A stretch of 64,000 bases of DNA from Paraspadella gotoi (taxonomy: Eukaryota; Chaetognatha): the NCBI GenBank assembly GCA_051294375.1, contig CM119263.1, positions 30,740,053 through 30,804,052 of the forward strand, written 5' to 3'. How positions within the stretch are numbered: position 1 is the first letter of the stretch; every line of letters starts with the position of its first letter. Positions 46,262 through 57,054 of this stretch are shown one piece after another. Below the pieces are notes generated by a model that worked only from the letters and a program-made list of their open reading frames with translations, had not been told where the DNA came from and did not search any database. The position numbers and the translations under genes were made by a program.

Positions 46262-46715
46262 ATTTTTTTTCTCAGAGACTGCGTCTGCTGATCAGTTTAT
46301 TTTGACAATAATTTTTTTTTTTATTTCAGAATCTGTAACTTTAATTTTCTTCTGTACTTTATTTTTTTTTTTAATTGACAATCGCAAAATACAATTTTTA
46401 TTTCTGTTTATAAATTTTTTTTTCACAACTTTTTTTTCTCAGGGGCTGCGTCTGCTGATCAGTTTATTTGACAATGACAATTTTTTTTCCTTCAGAAACT
46501 ATAACTTTAATTTTCTTCAGTACTTTATTATTTTTTTTAATTGACAATCGCAAAATATAATTTTTCTTTCTGTTTATAAATTAATTTTCTTTTCTCAAGG
46601 GCTGCGTCTGCTGATCAGTTTATTTGACAATGACAATTGACGATGACAAAAAAAATTTCTTTTTTTTTAGAAACTGTACCTTTAATTTTTCTCGGTACCA
46701 TCGCAGGAGATCAAT
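46262..46715. repeat. Tandem repeat, period about 165 bp, three copies
   Basis: GGCTGCGTCTGCTGATCAG (first copy GACTGCGTCTGCTGATCAG) recurs at 46278, 46443 and 46600. Each is followed by ACAATNATTTTTTT, CTTTAATTTTC and AATTGACAATCGCAAAAT. The last copy runs to within 80 bp of the assembly gap. Confidence 0.85.
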
Positions 46716-46791
46716 CTCGCCAAAATCCAAAACGGATCGGAGGATCGGGCGATTGAACGCTGATTGGCCGAGACGGAACCGGACCCGACCA

Positions 46792-46891
46792 NNNNNNNNN
46801 NNNNNNNNNNNNNNNNNNNNNNNNNNNNNNNNNNNNNNNNNNNNNNNNNNNNNNNNNNNNNNNNNNNNNNNNNNNNNNNNNNNNNNNNNNN
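46792..46891. other. Assembly gap (100 N)
   Basis: Exactly 100 N, the conventional placeholder for a join of unknown length. Sequence character changes across it: T-rich tandem repeat to the left, GA/CGA-rich and GC-richer to the right. Confidence 0.98.
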
Positions 46892-47703
46892 AAAAGAGAG
46901 AGATCATGTCAGGACGTTTGATTATTTCACTCGATTGCACAAATGTTATTCCTAATGGTAACTAAAATCTGCATTTGCATGACGAAACGCATTATTTCAG
47001 CCGCACAACAGCGATTTTCGTTGCAGGAATTTTGCCGACGCCTCCCGTGTGTGATAGGAGCTAGAAATGTTTGTGCCAATTAAGCATAAATTTCCAATTA
47101 TACAAAAAAACACTTCATATGTTGTATTGGAATCTATTTTTATCCGAAAACGAGGCTTAGAGCGGTTTTCTACTAACGTACTTAATGAGTTTATTCTGCT
47201 TTAAAAATTTCGCTTTTACAATTAGGAAACTAAGAAACCATCGATCAATATTATTTTTATTTTTCTGAAAAGTCACAAACGTACGGCAGGCCAATCTCTC
47301 AGTGAGTCTCTCTCTCTCTCTCTCGAGCATCTCATATCTCTAAACTCTTCTCATCTCTCTCTCTCTCCTTCCTAACTGGCAATCATTCGCTTTGTTTTTG
47401 GAAGTTATCTGACAGAGACGTTTCGTCTGCCGGTCCCGTCGTCGTCGTTGTCTTCGTCGTCAAGGATTTTTTTTAATTAGAAATTCGCGCAGTTTTCTTA
47501 TGTTTTTAACTTTTGGGGGGGCGGAGGCGGGGATGAGGGGGAATGAGTGGGTGGGGTTCGCGCATGACGTCCATTCACGAGATATTTTTTCTAGTGGAGA
47601 AACTGATGAGATTGATGGGAGAGAAAGGGGAGACGGGGAAAAAAAAAAGAGAGAGAGAGAGAGAGAGAAGAGATGAGAAGAGAGAGAGAGAGAGAGAGAG
47701 AGA

Positions 47704-47741
<38 letters not shown>

Positions 47742-49600
47742 ACGGCACAAAAAGAGATTTGGAAGTTTGAAAAATTAAATCATGTATAAAAGAAATAAAC
47801 GGGTGAGTTTTGACAAAATTGCTCGAAAATCTAAATGAAACAAAACCTACTAATAGTATTAGCTAATTTACTATATCTCAACTAGTTCGACTCTCACTTC
47901 ACCGAACACGCAATCCCACTTTTAACTTTTCTCTTTTGCCCGTCATTTCAATGACTCCCGACAAAACTGGTTTTACAGCGTTCACATATTTTATAGACGA
48001 CGACGACCGAACCGACGACGACGAAGACAACGACGACGACGAAGACGACGACGAAAGAACAACAACAGAGACATACAACGTAACGAAGACAAGCGACAAT
48101 GACGACTTTGTCTCAACAGCAACAAAACATATGTGGTCGAACGTCCGCGAATTCGATTCCGACTAAAGACTAATTTTCAAGCGCGTGGGCGGAGGATTAT
48201 AGCAACAACAACAACGACAACGGAACCAACGACATAACGACACCTTTACAAAGTTCTTTCTGGATGCATTTACACTTTCATGTTTGTACTTTTTATCCCC
48301 TCGAACTCCAATTCACCATATTTTCCGATCTAACCATTTTTATTTTTCTTAACTGCCTTCTCCTTTTTGTTTTTCCCCCCGGAGGCCTCTTTCCTCCTTC
48401 CCCCTTCTTCCCTCTTTCCTCCCTCCTCCTCTTCATCCTCTTCCTCCGTCTCCTTCGACGTTTTACGACCGAAAGAAAAGAAAAGTATTCTTTTTGCATC
48501 TTTTTCTCCCTCGCTTTCCGCTTCTTTCGCTTTTTTTTTCCGCTTTCGACTTTCGCTTCAAACTCGAGATTCGCGACTCTGGGTTTTTTTGACTCGCGCG
48601 GATTTCCCATCTTGGTGGTTCCCAATTGAAGAAAAATAAAGACAAAGAAAAGGAAATGCCATCTCACGACGACCAGCGAAATACCACAACAACAAGCGAT
48701 CTCAACGACGACGACGACGAACGACGACACGGTTAAATGGCGAAATTACGTGACGCGAATCGAATGAAAGATGGCGTGAATATTCGTTGGCGACATGTGG
48801 TTTGCCCGTCAATGCAAAATCAGGAAATCCATCAAAAACGAGGACCAATGAAACTCAATTTGCTTGGAAACGAAATATCGACAGACGATGACGACGAATA
48901 TTTTTATAACGAAATCAGCCCAACAACGACGACGACGAATACGAGAATAACGTGATAACGATGTTGATGACAACGACGCGACGATGACAACGATGACGCT
49001 GGTGAAATGGAAGTTCGCAGCGATTCGCAGAGATCTCTCCCTTTTTCCAACACTCGGTGACTCGCGCGCTTTTTGGGTGGTGAATTATCTTTCGCGTAAA
49101 ATGAAAGTGAAAAACAGTTGAAAGTCTGTCACAAAACTGGAAAAAAAAGGAAAGGATGCGTTAAAGCGCGCGAGAACAGAGAGAGAGGGAGTGGGAGAGG
49201 AGGGAGAGAGAGAGAGAGAGGAAGAGGGGAAAGTAGAAAAAGAGGAAGAGGAATAGGGAGGTCAGAGCGAATAAGAAAATTAACTTAAAAAAAGGGAAGA
49301 GGGTGAAAGGAAGTTGTCTACAGTAAAAAAAAAATCGACAGTAATCATTTAAAAATCTCGCCCAAAAATTCAAGCCATCTTATTTTGTGTTTTGAGCAGA
49401 GAGGAGGAAGAGGAGGAAGAAGAAGAAGAAGGAGAAAGATAAAAGGAGAAAAGAGAAGAGGGAAAATAAGAAAGGAGAATAAGAAGGAGAAGAAGACATT
49501 GACTGGATGTGACTGACATTGGAATCCGAAGGAATCAAAGTTGGCGAGATTCACGAAGCATCGAGTCCGAGTCCGTCGGGGGAGACTAGCGAAGATCAAA
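46892..49600. other. GC-richer region with GA and CGA microsatellites, no proven gene
   Basis: (CT)n at 47300-47370, (GA)n at 47650-47740, CGACGACGA runs at 47998-48055 and 48700-48735, and a C/T-rich patch at 48375-48450. A GGGTGAGTTTTG donor-like site lies at 47798. The acidic 76-codon frame at 47936-48166 is largely encoded by the CGA repeat. The composition suggests 5'-gene or promoter-like DNA, but I cannot assign an exon. Confidence 0.4.
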
Positions 49601-49619
49601 CTCATGGGAAGACTGTGTG

Positions 49620-49624
49620 CTGTA

Positions 49625-49718
<94 letters not shown>

Positions 49719-49925
49719 GGGGGAAAAGGAAGGAAGAGAGAGAGAGAGAGGAGAGAAAGAAAGAAAGAAAGAAAGAAGAAAGAAAGAAAGAAGAAGAAAG
49801 AAAGAAAGAAAGAAAGAAGAAAGAAAAGAAAGAAAGAAAGAAAGAAAGAAAGAAAATCAAGGGAAAAAGAAAGAAATAAGGGAAAAAAGAAAGAAAGAAA
49901 GAAAGAAAAACAGACAGACAGACAG
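49620..49925. repeat. (GA)n/(GAAA)n microsatellite
   Basis: About 120 bp of GA followed by about 170 bp of GAAA/GAAGAAA and a short (CAGA)n. All long open frames on both strands (49345-49989) arise from it. Confidence 0.95.
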
Positions 49926-49929
49926 ACCT

Positions 49930-50494
49930 GGCCGTGGAATCAGGCGACAAAACGAGCAAAAAAAAAAATATATCCTCGTCCGCCGCCAAAAGAAGATTAC
50001 AAGACCGACGAAAGAAGCCTGGTGTGGTAAGCAGTGATGGAGTAAGTGGGGGAGTGATGGAGTTGTCCGCCGGTGATGGGGTAAATGGGGACTGAGGAGT
50101 GATTACTGATTAGCACTTGGGAGTGAGAGAGTAAAGTGAGGTGAAGGTGGAAAAGCGATGCCCGTTAGTCTTGGGGTGGTGAAAAAATGGTGGAGTGAGG
50201 ATTCTGTCTTCTGAAAGAAGCTGGGTAAGAGAGCGAGTGATCGCAAGCGGAAGAGAGGAAATCAAGCCGAATGAAAGTAAACAAGAAGGAAGGAAATAAT
50301 AAGCGAGATTAGAAGGGAGACAAAAAGGATAGGAAAGGAGTAGGAAGGTTAAGCTATCTAAGGAAGTGCTGAGAAAAAATTAAGAATAAAGGGACTTAAA
50401 AGATTTTGAGGTGACGATATGTAACAAATTAATGAGGGGACGGAGAGAAGAAGGTAAGGGGAAGAGACAGATAGGGAGCATGGGGGGGGAGAGA

Positions 50495-50554
<60 letters not shown>

Positions 50555-52180
50555 AGAGAGGAGAGCGCGCGAATGTCGATTCTCATTCTCATACGAATTC
50601 GTGGGTGAGGTGAAAGGTCAGAATTGAACAAGGTGAGTTCATGGTATCGAAATTTGATGAAAAAAAAGTGACGCCTCGGTCACCACGCGTCTCTAAGTAA
50701 GTACAGACGTTAGAAAATAATACGTACTCAAAAGAAATAGTGGAGTTCGTCACGTAAACAGTAACAACGAGTCACTGTTTTTTTTTAATTCGTGGGTTTT
50801 TCATTACATTATTATATATTTGTTTTAGATTTACGAAAAGCAAATTATTCATCTTTGCTAACGCTAGTATGGACCCTAAATTTATTTTGAAGTTTTTATG
50901 AACCATTTAACTTTTTAACTCTAACCGTGAACGGTGAACCCAGCAATTCTTCAGTCGGGACGGGAAATGGAAAAGGTGAGATTTAAGGAACGAAGAAAAC
51001 GCGAGTTAATTAAAGTGAGTTTCTAGGGTAAGAGAAAAAAGAAAAGGCGAGGAAAGAGGCGAGGTCGTAAAACTCGACTTAATTCGGGAAAGTCTGAGTC
51101 GATCCTGATTTTCGGCGCGAAAGTCTCGCCAGTTTTCGACGATCGATCGATTGAGTGTAGGAGTGTTGAGGGCGACAAGGGTGCTAAAATTACGAGGATC
51201 CCTGAAGGGCGACGAGGTGTGAGAGAGTTCAGCTGTCAAGCGGTTAAGTGAGTGAGCAGGAAGGAAGTCTGCTATACGGAAATTAATTTACGCTATCGTC
51301 ACAACGGGATGTAAAATGGCGCGTCAGCCTTGAACTATGGCGAAGATGCTATTTTATAAGTGTTATCGGAGAGTAAAACGATGACAAGGAATCTGCATGA
51401 ATCATAGAGTTTTGTGAATTTGAAAATGTTTTAACTATCAGAGAAGATATGCGCTTAATACATTCTCAATAACCTTTCGCCTGTTTAGTGTTTACCTCCC
51501 TACTGAGGTATAATTGCTCTAAAAAAAAAAAAACAATTAAAACTATCGCACGGCGTATTTTTTTCTTGACTTCGAAGATGTGCTCAAGTCTTTTAACATT
51601 AGTAGGTACATACATCGCCTGCTCAGATCCCAATCTATTTTTAACAATAAAAGGCTTTACTCACCGTCGACCCCTGGAACTCATCTCTCCCAACCCCAGC
51701 GAGCTCGAACGAAGCTTTGCTTTACTCAGCTTTTTTCTCATTCAACTCGTAGCGGAGCAATTAATGAGATCCGCCATTAGGACTTTCCTTCTCTTCGATT
51801 CTTTTTTTCCAACGATTAGAGAGAGAGAGAGAGAGATAGAGAGAGAGAGAGATAGAAGAGAATACAGAGAGGAAGGAACAGAAACCATATAAAAAGATCT
51901 TCTACTTTCAAAAATAGATAGTAACTCCCGAAATACATATCAATATAAAAAAAAAAATTAAGTTAAAAATAAAAGGAGAGAAAAGGGGGGGGAAAAAGTA
52001 TGGTGGTCGAAATATGATGAATGGAAGTTTGGCGACGCGTCAACAAACACCGAAAAATGACCATCGCCCCGAGCGGGAGAAAAGGGGGAGAGTGGGAGGT
52101 CCTTACCCGCGGGGCTTCAGGAGGCTGCGGGGGAAGGTGAAAGATGGTAGGGGGGTAAGGAGTCTCTCCTTGTTATTGTG
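49930..52180. other. GC-richer region, possible non-coding exons, no proven gene
   Basis: (GA)n at 50490-50570. Consensus-like donors occur at 50629 (AACAAGGTGAGTTC) and 50974 (AAAAGGTGAGAT). A 134-codon frame at 51488-51892 and the overlapping frame from 51580 show no family signature. The second half of the first is a GA microsatellite. Confidence 0.35.
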
Positions 52181-52185
52181 GTAGT

Positions 52186-52668
52186 TCTTGTGTGACGGAT
52201 GTCGTTAAAATCTTAAATCTTAATCTTAAGTTCTTGTGTGATGGATGTCGTTAAATCTTAATATTAATCTTAATCTTAATCTTAATCTTAAGTTCTTGTG
52301 TGACGGATGTTGTTAAAATCTTATCTAATCATTAATCTTAATTTTAATCTTAATCTTAATCTTAAGTTCTTGTGTGACGATGTCATTAAAAATCTTAATC
52401 TTAATCTTAATCTTAAGTTCTTGTGTGATGGATGTCGTTAAAATCTTAATCTTAATCTTATCTTAATCTTAAGTCTTGTGTGACGGATGTCGTTAAATTC
52501 TTAATCTTATCTTAATCTTAAGTTCTTGTGTGACGGATGTCGTTAAAATCTTAATCTTAATCTTAAGTTCTTGCGTGACAGATGTCATTAAAAGCTTAAT
52601 CTTAATCTTAATCTTAATCGTTAATCTTATCTTCAGTTCTTGTGTGACGGATGTTCGTTAAAATCGAT
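52186..52668. repeat. 50-60 bp minisatellite containing (CTTAAT)n
   Basis: About nine units, each GTTCTTGTGTGACGGATGTC + GTTAAAATCTTAATC + a variable number of TTAATC. Copies differ mainly in the count of the inner hexamer. Confidence 0.9.
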
Positions 52669-52789
52669 CTCGTAATTAGATGAAATTACGGACTCGACGT
52701 CTGCAAAGGAAAAGTTTCTGCTTCGCGAAATATGAGGAGAAAGGGAAGAAATGACGAGAGAAATAAACATCGGAAAGTAAATTTTTTCA

Positions 52790-52847
52790 TATCGTAAAAA
52801 AATTAATGGCGGAGAGGGAGGGAGGAGGAGAAGAGAAAGAAAGAGAG

Positions 52848-52889
<42 letters not shown>

Positions 52890-53030
52890 AGAGAAGCTAG
52901 AGAAAGAGAGAGGGGGAGATAGAGAACAGGGAGAGAAAGATAGAGGGAGAGAAAGAGGAGGGATAGAAAGAGAGAGCTAGAGAGAGAGAGAGGGAGAGAG
53001 AGAGAGAGGGAGAGAGAGAGAAAGAGAATA
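52790..53030. repeat. GA-rich microsatellite
   Basis: Imperfect (GA)n/(GGGA)n over about 240 bp. No coding content. Confidence 0.9.
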
Positions 53031-53614
53031 ATAACCTACCGGTTCAGTGGGAGTACTACCTATAAACTTTTTACCTAGAAGTAAATAAAATATAGCATAA
53101 TGAAAACGAATACCTGAATAGCCTAACCAATTCAAGGCATCTTTAATATGCGTTTTGTCTTAATTTCAGTAAAATGGCTATTTTCTTTCTCTCTCTTACA
53201 TTTTTCTTCGCCGCGCGATGGTAAAGTGAAATTCTCTCGTGCCACAAGTTGGCAGACGAAATGCGTGAATTTCATTAACACCGACGCGAGAAATGTTGAG
53301 CTTTTTTTTGTTGAGAGGGGGGGGGGACGTTGAAGAGAGGTAAAAGAGAGGTGGAAAGAGTTAAAAGAGAGAGGTAAGAAAAAATAGCGACAGGAGTCGG
53401 ATCAGACGGGTAGAATAGGTTAGAATTTAGTAATATATAAGATAAGATAGTTTATAATTTTTTTTACTCTTAAGTCCAAAAGTACAACCGGAAAATGAAG
53501 TGATAAGTCTCGAAAGAAAACCGTCTTCTTGCCGAAGAGCAACACGTTTTTCAATTCACATCTTTTTTCAACTTTTCTTTCTATTATATTTTTTTTTTAA
53601 TTTTATTCTTCCAG

Positions 53615-53765
53615 TGAAAATGATAATACTTCACCAGATCCGCGACCCAAGGACGAAATAGAAAAGCCGCCGACGCCGCCGCCGAGCCGCCTAGCCGCCG
53701 AGAGTCTCACATTCCATAGTCGCCCACAGCTGTCGCCGTCGTCGCTTTCCACTGCCGTCACATGA
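53615..53765 (+). CDS. Candidate terminal coding exon, unknown gene
   Basis: A strong acceptor (AATTTTATTCTTCCAG) is followed by 49 codons in one frame from 53616 to TGA at 53763. It reads like true disordered coding sequence: ENDNTSPDPRPKDEIEKPPT, then PPPSRLAAESLTFHSRPQLS and a short Ser/Thr tail. The frame entering from the acceptor has one extra base, so the upstream exon should end in phase 2. Codon third positions are G/C-rich, unlike the channel exons. I do not recognise the protein and see no upstream exon in the window. Confidence 0.5.
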
Positions 53766-53912
53766 GTAGCAGAACTACGGTGTGGTCGTCACCAAAGTCC
53801 AATGGTGACACGCTGCTTGATACGCGTTTTCCTTTCAAAATTTTATTTGCCTAAAAAGGGACCCAGAGCCATCTACCGGAATGAAAAAAAAATTTAACTT
53901 CTGGTTTGTAAT

Positions 53913-54125
53913 TTGATACATATTAAAGAGTTCACGCACCAACTTGGTCTTGACAAAATGGACGGAATGGCTACAACGAGATCCAATCGGTGGCCGGACG
54001 AAAGGTGTCAAGCGACATCAGCGGTCGCCACTTCACCGAATCTTTTTTTTTCCAACCTTTCCAAGGCTATTTTCGGAGCGACTCCGTTAATGCCCTTAAT
54101 GGCCCCATTTTCTCCCAGCTCATGA
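53913..54125 (+). CDS. Unplaced short frame, low confidence
   Basis: A 70-codon plus frame (MDGMATTRSNRWPDERCQAT, then NLFFSNLSKAIFGATPLMPL) overlaps an equally plausible minus frame (54232-54008). Non-repetitive and moderately GC, but no splice borders or domain. I list it because it is not microsatellite-derived. Confidence 0.2.
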   Translation: MIHIKEFTHQLGLDKMDGMATTRSNRWPDERCQATSAVATSPNLFFSNLSKAIFGATPLMPLMAPFSPSS

Positions 54126-54178
54126 AGGAGAATAGAATTGTAAATTGCGAGCGAGCCCGATTTTTTTTTTCGGTCTGG

Positions 54179-54191
54179 GTAACCAGGCAAC
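54179..54191. promoter_or_regulatory. RFX X-box-like site
   Basis: GTAACCAGGCAAC, two RFX half-sites (GTAACC, GGCAAC) separated by one base, just upstream of a GC-rich stretch (CCGCGCGCGGCTGAG, 54235). RFX factors drive ciliary and other genes through this motif. A single match in 64 kb can be chance. Confidence 0.35.
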
Positions 54192-55201
54192 CGAGACGCG
54201 CGATCGTCTGTGGAGAGAGCGGAGCGTCCCAAAGCCGCGCGCGGCTGAGGAAAAAGAGAGTTAATTAAAAAAGTTTTTAAAAAAAAAGATATTAAGCTTA
54301 ATCGCTATCAAATGCGGCTCGATTTTTACAGGTTCTTTTCTTTTCCGCTGCAAAGGTGAGACAACTTTGGGGAGAAAGTTTTATGGCGCCACTAAAACTC
54401 TTTTGACTGAAAAGACACGATTGGGTTTTTTTTTTTACTAGCGAAAAAAAATGTTTTTGATGCGCTTTCCTTCTTTTTTTTCTTCGTTATAGAACACAAT
54501 ATGCAATTGGTGAAGATTACTGTATATTACTATATATCTACACGATTAGATGAAGCGCGCAACGCGTAGATCTTTCGTTCCGCGATCGAGAGCTCTATAG
54601 AAACTAATAAAGTTTTATGTGAGGAAAATTAAAAAGATGGAAAAAACGCGAAGAGTTTTTCGGAAGAGGGAACGAGAGAAAGAAGGAGGAATGAAAAAAA
54701 AAAGTGAGAGAGGAAGTGGACAAAAATAAATGCGGAGAGGGTAGTGAGAGATCGGATGACAAAGGGGGGAAATTAAGTGATTATAGTTGTAGAAGTAAGC
54801 ATCGATGAGATAGGGGCGAATAAATGATAAATAAACAGATGACGAAGTGTTAAATTTCAGATCGTGGCGCAAAGATCAATCGGTGGTAAACAGACAGATA
54901 AACAAAAAATTTTCACAAGGAAGAGGAAGTTATTCGTAAGAAAAGCAAAGATAACCAAGTATCAGACAAACAAAAACCCTATAGTGGATATATATGATAG
55001 AAAACGAAGAGAGAGAGAGACAGTTAGACGCGCAAATAAACGAGATAGAGAAGAACGTCGGAAAACGATGGAGACTTTCCCTCTCCGATTGACGAGGGTA
55101 ATTAATACTTCCCCCCTTCTTCCAAGCCAAACAATTAGAGGCGATAACGGTTCTTATAGTTCCCGGCCGAGAGTAATGAAAACGAGATATCCGTAACTTA
55201 C

Positions 55202-55213
55202 CGGCTTCGGCAT
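55202..55213 (-). CDS. Candidate first coding exon (start codon plus donor)
   Basis: The minus strand reads AACATCACAGCCACCATG, then CCG AAG CCG and a consensus donor GTAAGT. The start context GCCACCATG is optimal, and an in-frame TAG lies 18 bases upstream. The exon would encode only Met-Pro-Lys-Pro, phase 0, with a 5' UTR running toward 55330. The next exon (lower coordinates) was not found. The retrotransposon LTR begins 120 bp upstream, so it would sit in the promoter. Confidence 0.4.
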
Positions 55214-55332
55214 GGTGGCTGTGATGTTGCTATCGACGCTGATTACCCGATGGGGTTTCTTGTCGAGGACGCGGGTCGGTTATTATGTGAAAATCTTTTT
55301 GGAAATGTGCGAAAGAAAACTTAATGTTATAC

Positions 55333-55871
55333 TGTAGATTCGAACTCGGGATCTTTTGTCCGTGAGCGGCGACTCAGCCAGCATCGCCACTCAGTCCGAT
55401 GAACTTGTAATGCTGGAACTACCTTATATAACTAATTCGTTATATTACTATTTCATTGCTCTTTTATTATTATTTTAAGACAAATGAACATTTATATGTT
55501 ATGATATAATCAGATGTTTTTACTTGTTGTTTCCACAAGGTCTGGAAAATGTTTTCACAATCAGTTTAAATCAAAATTAATTAACTCAAAACTCCTCGTT
55601 AATAATTATTGCTTTCTCATTGTTAATTAATCATTTTACATTGTACTATTGTTACTCATATAGATATTGCAATTACTAATTAGTAAATGGAATATCTATA
55701 TGCTTTGATTATTTTATTAAGGTGATTTTAATCAAGAACCAATAAATTGGTTCAGTTCTTTTTATAAGACATTCAATAAACATTTTAGTGCCACGAGCGT
55801 CAACGCCAACGTCAGCGCCACTTCCGGTTCTAGGTTCTAAAAAACGAAGCCATTGATTTGCGCCATCTACA
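55333..55871 (+). repeat. 5' LTR (539 bp)
   Basis: TG...CA borders. It contains ACCTTATATAACTAATTCGT (TATA-like, about 55420) and CAATAAACATTTTAG (polyadenylation-like, about 55775). It has an extra 8-bp GGTTCTAG duplication near its end compared with the 3' LTR. Confidence 0.92.
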
Positions 55872-55872
55872 T

Positions 55873-55890
55873 TGGTGATCCGCGACGTCG
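55873..55890 (+). promoter_or_regulatory. Primer-binding site, tRNA-Trp-like
   Basis: TGGTGATCCGCGACGTCG begins two bases after the LTR. It matches the complement of the animal tRNA-Trp 3' end (TGGTGACCCCGACGTGA) with one substitution, one inserted base and a diverged last few bases. Confidence 0.7.
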
Positions 55891-55926
55891 GACAACTTCC
55901 CAACCTTCTGATACTCAACCACATCA

Positions 55927-57054
55927 ATGAGCGACTCTCGCGAGACGCGACAAGCCGTCCGACTGCGTCAACAAGCAAGCTTGAACGTTCCTGCTGGATT
56001 TGGACGCGGCCGAAACTCGCGCGAGAACTCGCCAACGAATCTTGTAGGCTCACTCGCCACTCCAGTATTTAATTATCCGCCGGCGGCAACGGACTCAGAG
56101 GTTTTCGCCGACGCTGAAGGCGACGATATGGCCGCCGCCGCTGCTCTCGGCGAAACGGAGGTTCTCCGTACCGCCCTCGCTACAGCTTTAGCTGCATTAG
56201 AGAAAAAGAGGAAGCCCGAGCTCCCTGCCTTCGATCCGAAAAATATCGACGTCTGGCTCCGCCGAGTCGAGGCAGCTTTCGTTAGATCCAATATCCGCGA
56301 CGCCAAGGAGAAGTTTGCGCACTTGGAGTCGAAGATCGACGTCAATATCAATCCACGCGTGAACGCCTTCCTTTATGGGGAGCAGTCGGATAGGCGTTGG
56401 AATGAATTCGTCCTCTACCTCCAGAAGGAGTATGGCACCACTCCGCGCCAACAAGCAGCGATCTTGCTCGATGGATTCGGCCGCGACGGCCTCAGACCGT
56501 CTCAACACCTCGCACGTTTAGAGGAAAAAATAAAGGCGGTTACGATCGACGACTTAAAAAAGGAGACGATCATTAGAGGTCTCCCAATTGAGATTCAACG
56601 CTCGCTCGAGGGGAAGGTCGACACCTGGACCGCTGCAGAATTGGCCGACGAGGCCGATAAGTTCTTCGACCAGGACGGACGCCCTCGTCTAGCGGCACCA
56701 TCCTCGACCATCAACGCCGCGACCCTCAAGCAACTCGTCGACGACGACGAGACCGATAGCGACGGCGAAGCGGAAGTCAACGCCATAGGCGGACAGGGAC
56801 GCGACCGGAACCGTCCCTCAAATGGAAACTGGAGATCCGCCGCCTCAAAACCGTCGTCGAGCGGCCCAAGACCATCGAATGGCCCGTCAACAAGCACGCG
56901 CTCGACAAATCAAAAACTCAAACAAATATGTCGATACCACCTCAAGTTCGGCGACGCCGCCTTCAAGTGCGAGCGCGGTTGCGCCCGCAGGACGGACTTC
57001 ATGGAGAGGCGCGACTCGAAGCCGGGAAACGGGACAGCGGGGCCGCGCAGGTGA
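55927..57054 (+). CDS. gag: Gag polyprotein of the Gypsy element
   Basis: 375 codons from an ATG 56 bp after the LTR. The N-terminal and central part is the capsid-like region (LPAFDPKNIDVWLRRVEAAF at about 96-115; FVLYLQKEYG; RPSQHLARLEEKI). A Ser/Asn/Arg-rich linker follows, then a zinc knuckle C335-X2-H338-X9-C348-X3-C352 (CRYHLKFGDAAFKCERGC). This CHCC spacing differs from the retroviral CCHC and is typical of CsRn1-like and related arthropod elements. It packages element RNA into particles. It ends with TGA at 57052, overlapping pol. Confidence 0.88.
   Translation: MSDSRETRQAVRLRQQASLNVPAGFGRGRNSRENSPTNLVGSLATPVFNYPPAATDSEVFADAEGDDMAAAAALGETEVLRTALATALAALEKKRKPELPAFDPKNIDVWLRRVEAAFVRSNIRDAKEKFAHLESKIDVNINPRVNAFLYGEQSDRRWNEFVLYLQKEYGTTPRQQAAILLDGFGRDGLRPSQHLARLEEKIKAVTIDDLKKETIIRGLPIEIQRSLEGKVDTWTAAELADEADKFFDQDGRPRLAAPSSTINAATLKQLVDDDETDSDGEAEVNAIGGQGRDRNRPSNGNWRSAASKPSSSGPRPSNGPSTSTRSTNQKLKQICRYHLKFGDAAFKCERGCARRTDFMERRDSKPGNGTAGPRR

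Noticed and set aside
47936-48166. Acidic 76-codon protein
   Set aside because: Most of the Asp run comes from a CGA/GAC trinucleotide tract; no splice borders and no domain.
48264-48730. Overlapping 121- and 145-codon frames on opposite strands
   Set aside because: Low-complexity Phe/Pro/Ser versus Lys/Arg readings of a pyrimidine-rich patch; neither resembles a family.
49345-49989. 214-codon Ser/Leu/Phe protein on the minus strand
   Set aside because: A translation of the (GA)n/(GAAA)n microsatellite.
51488-51892. 134-codon frame and its overlapping partner at 51580
   Set aside because: I looked for a LINE or host domain (DFEDVLKSF...) and found no convincing match; the end is a GA microsatellite.
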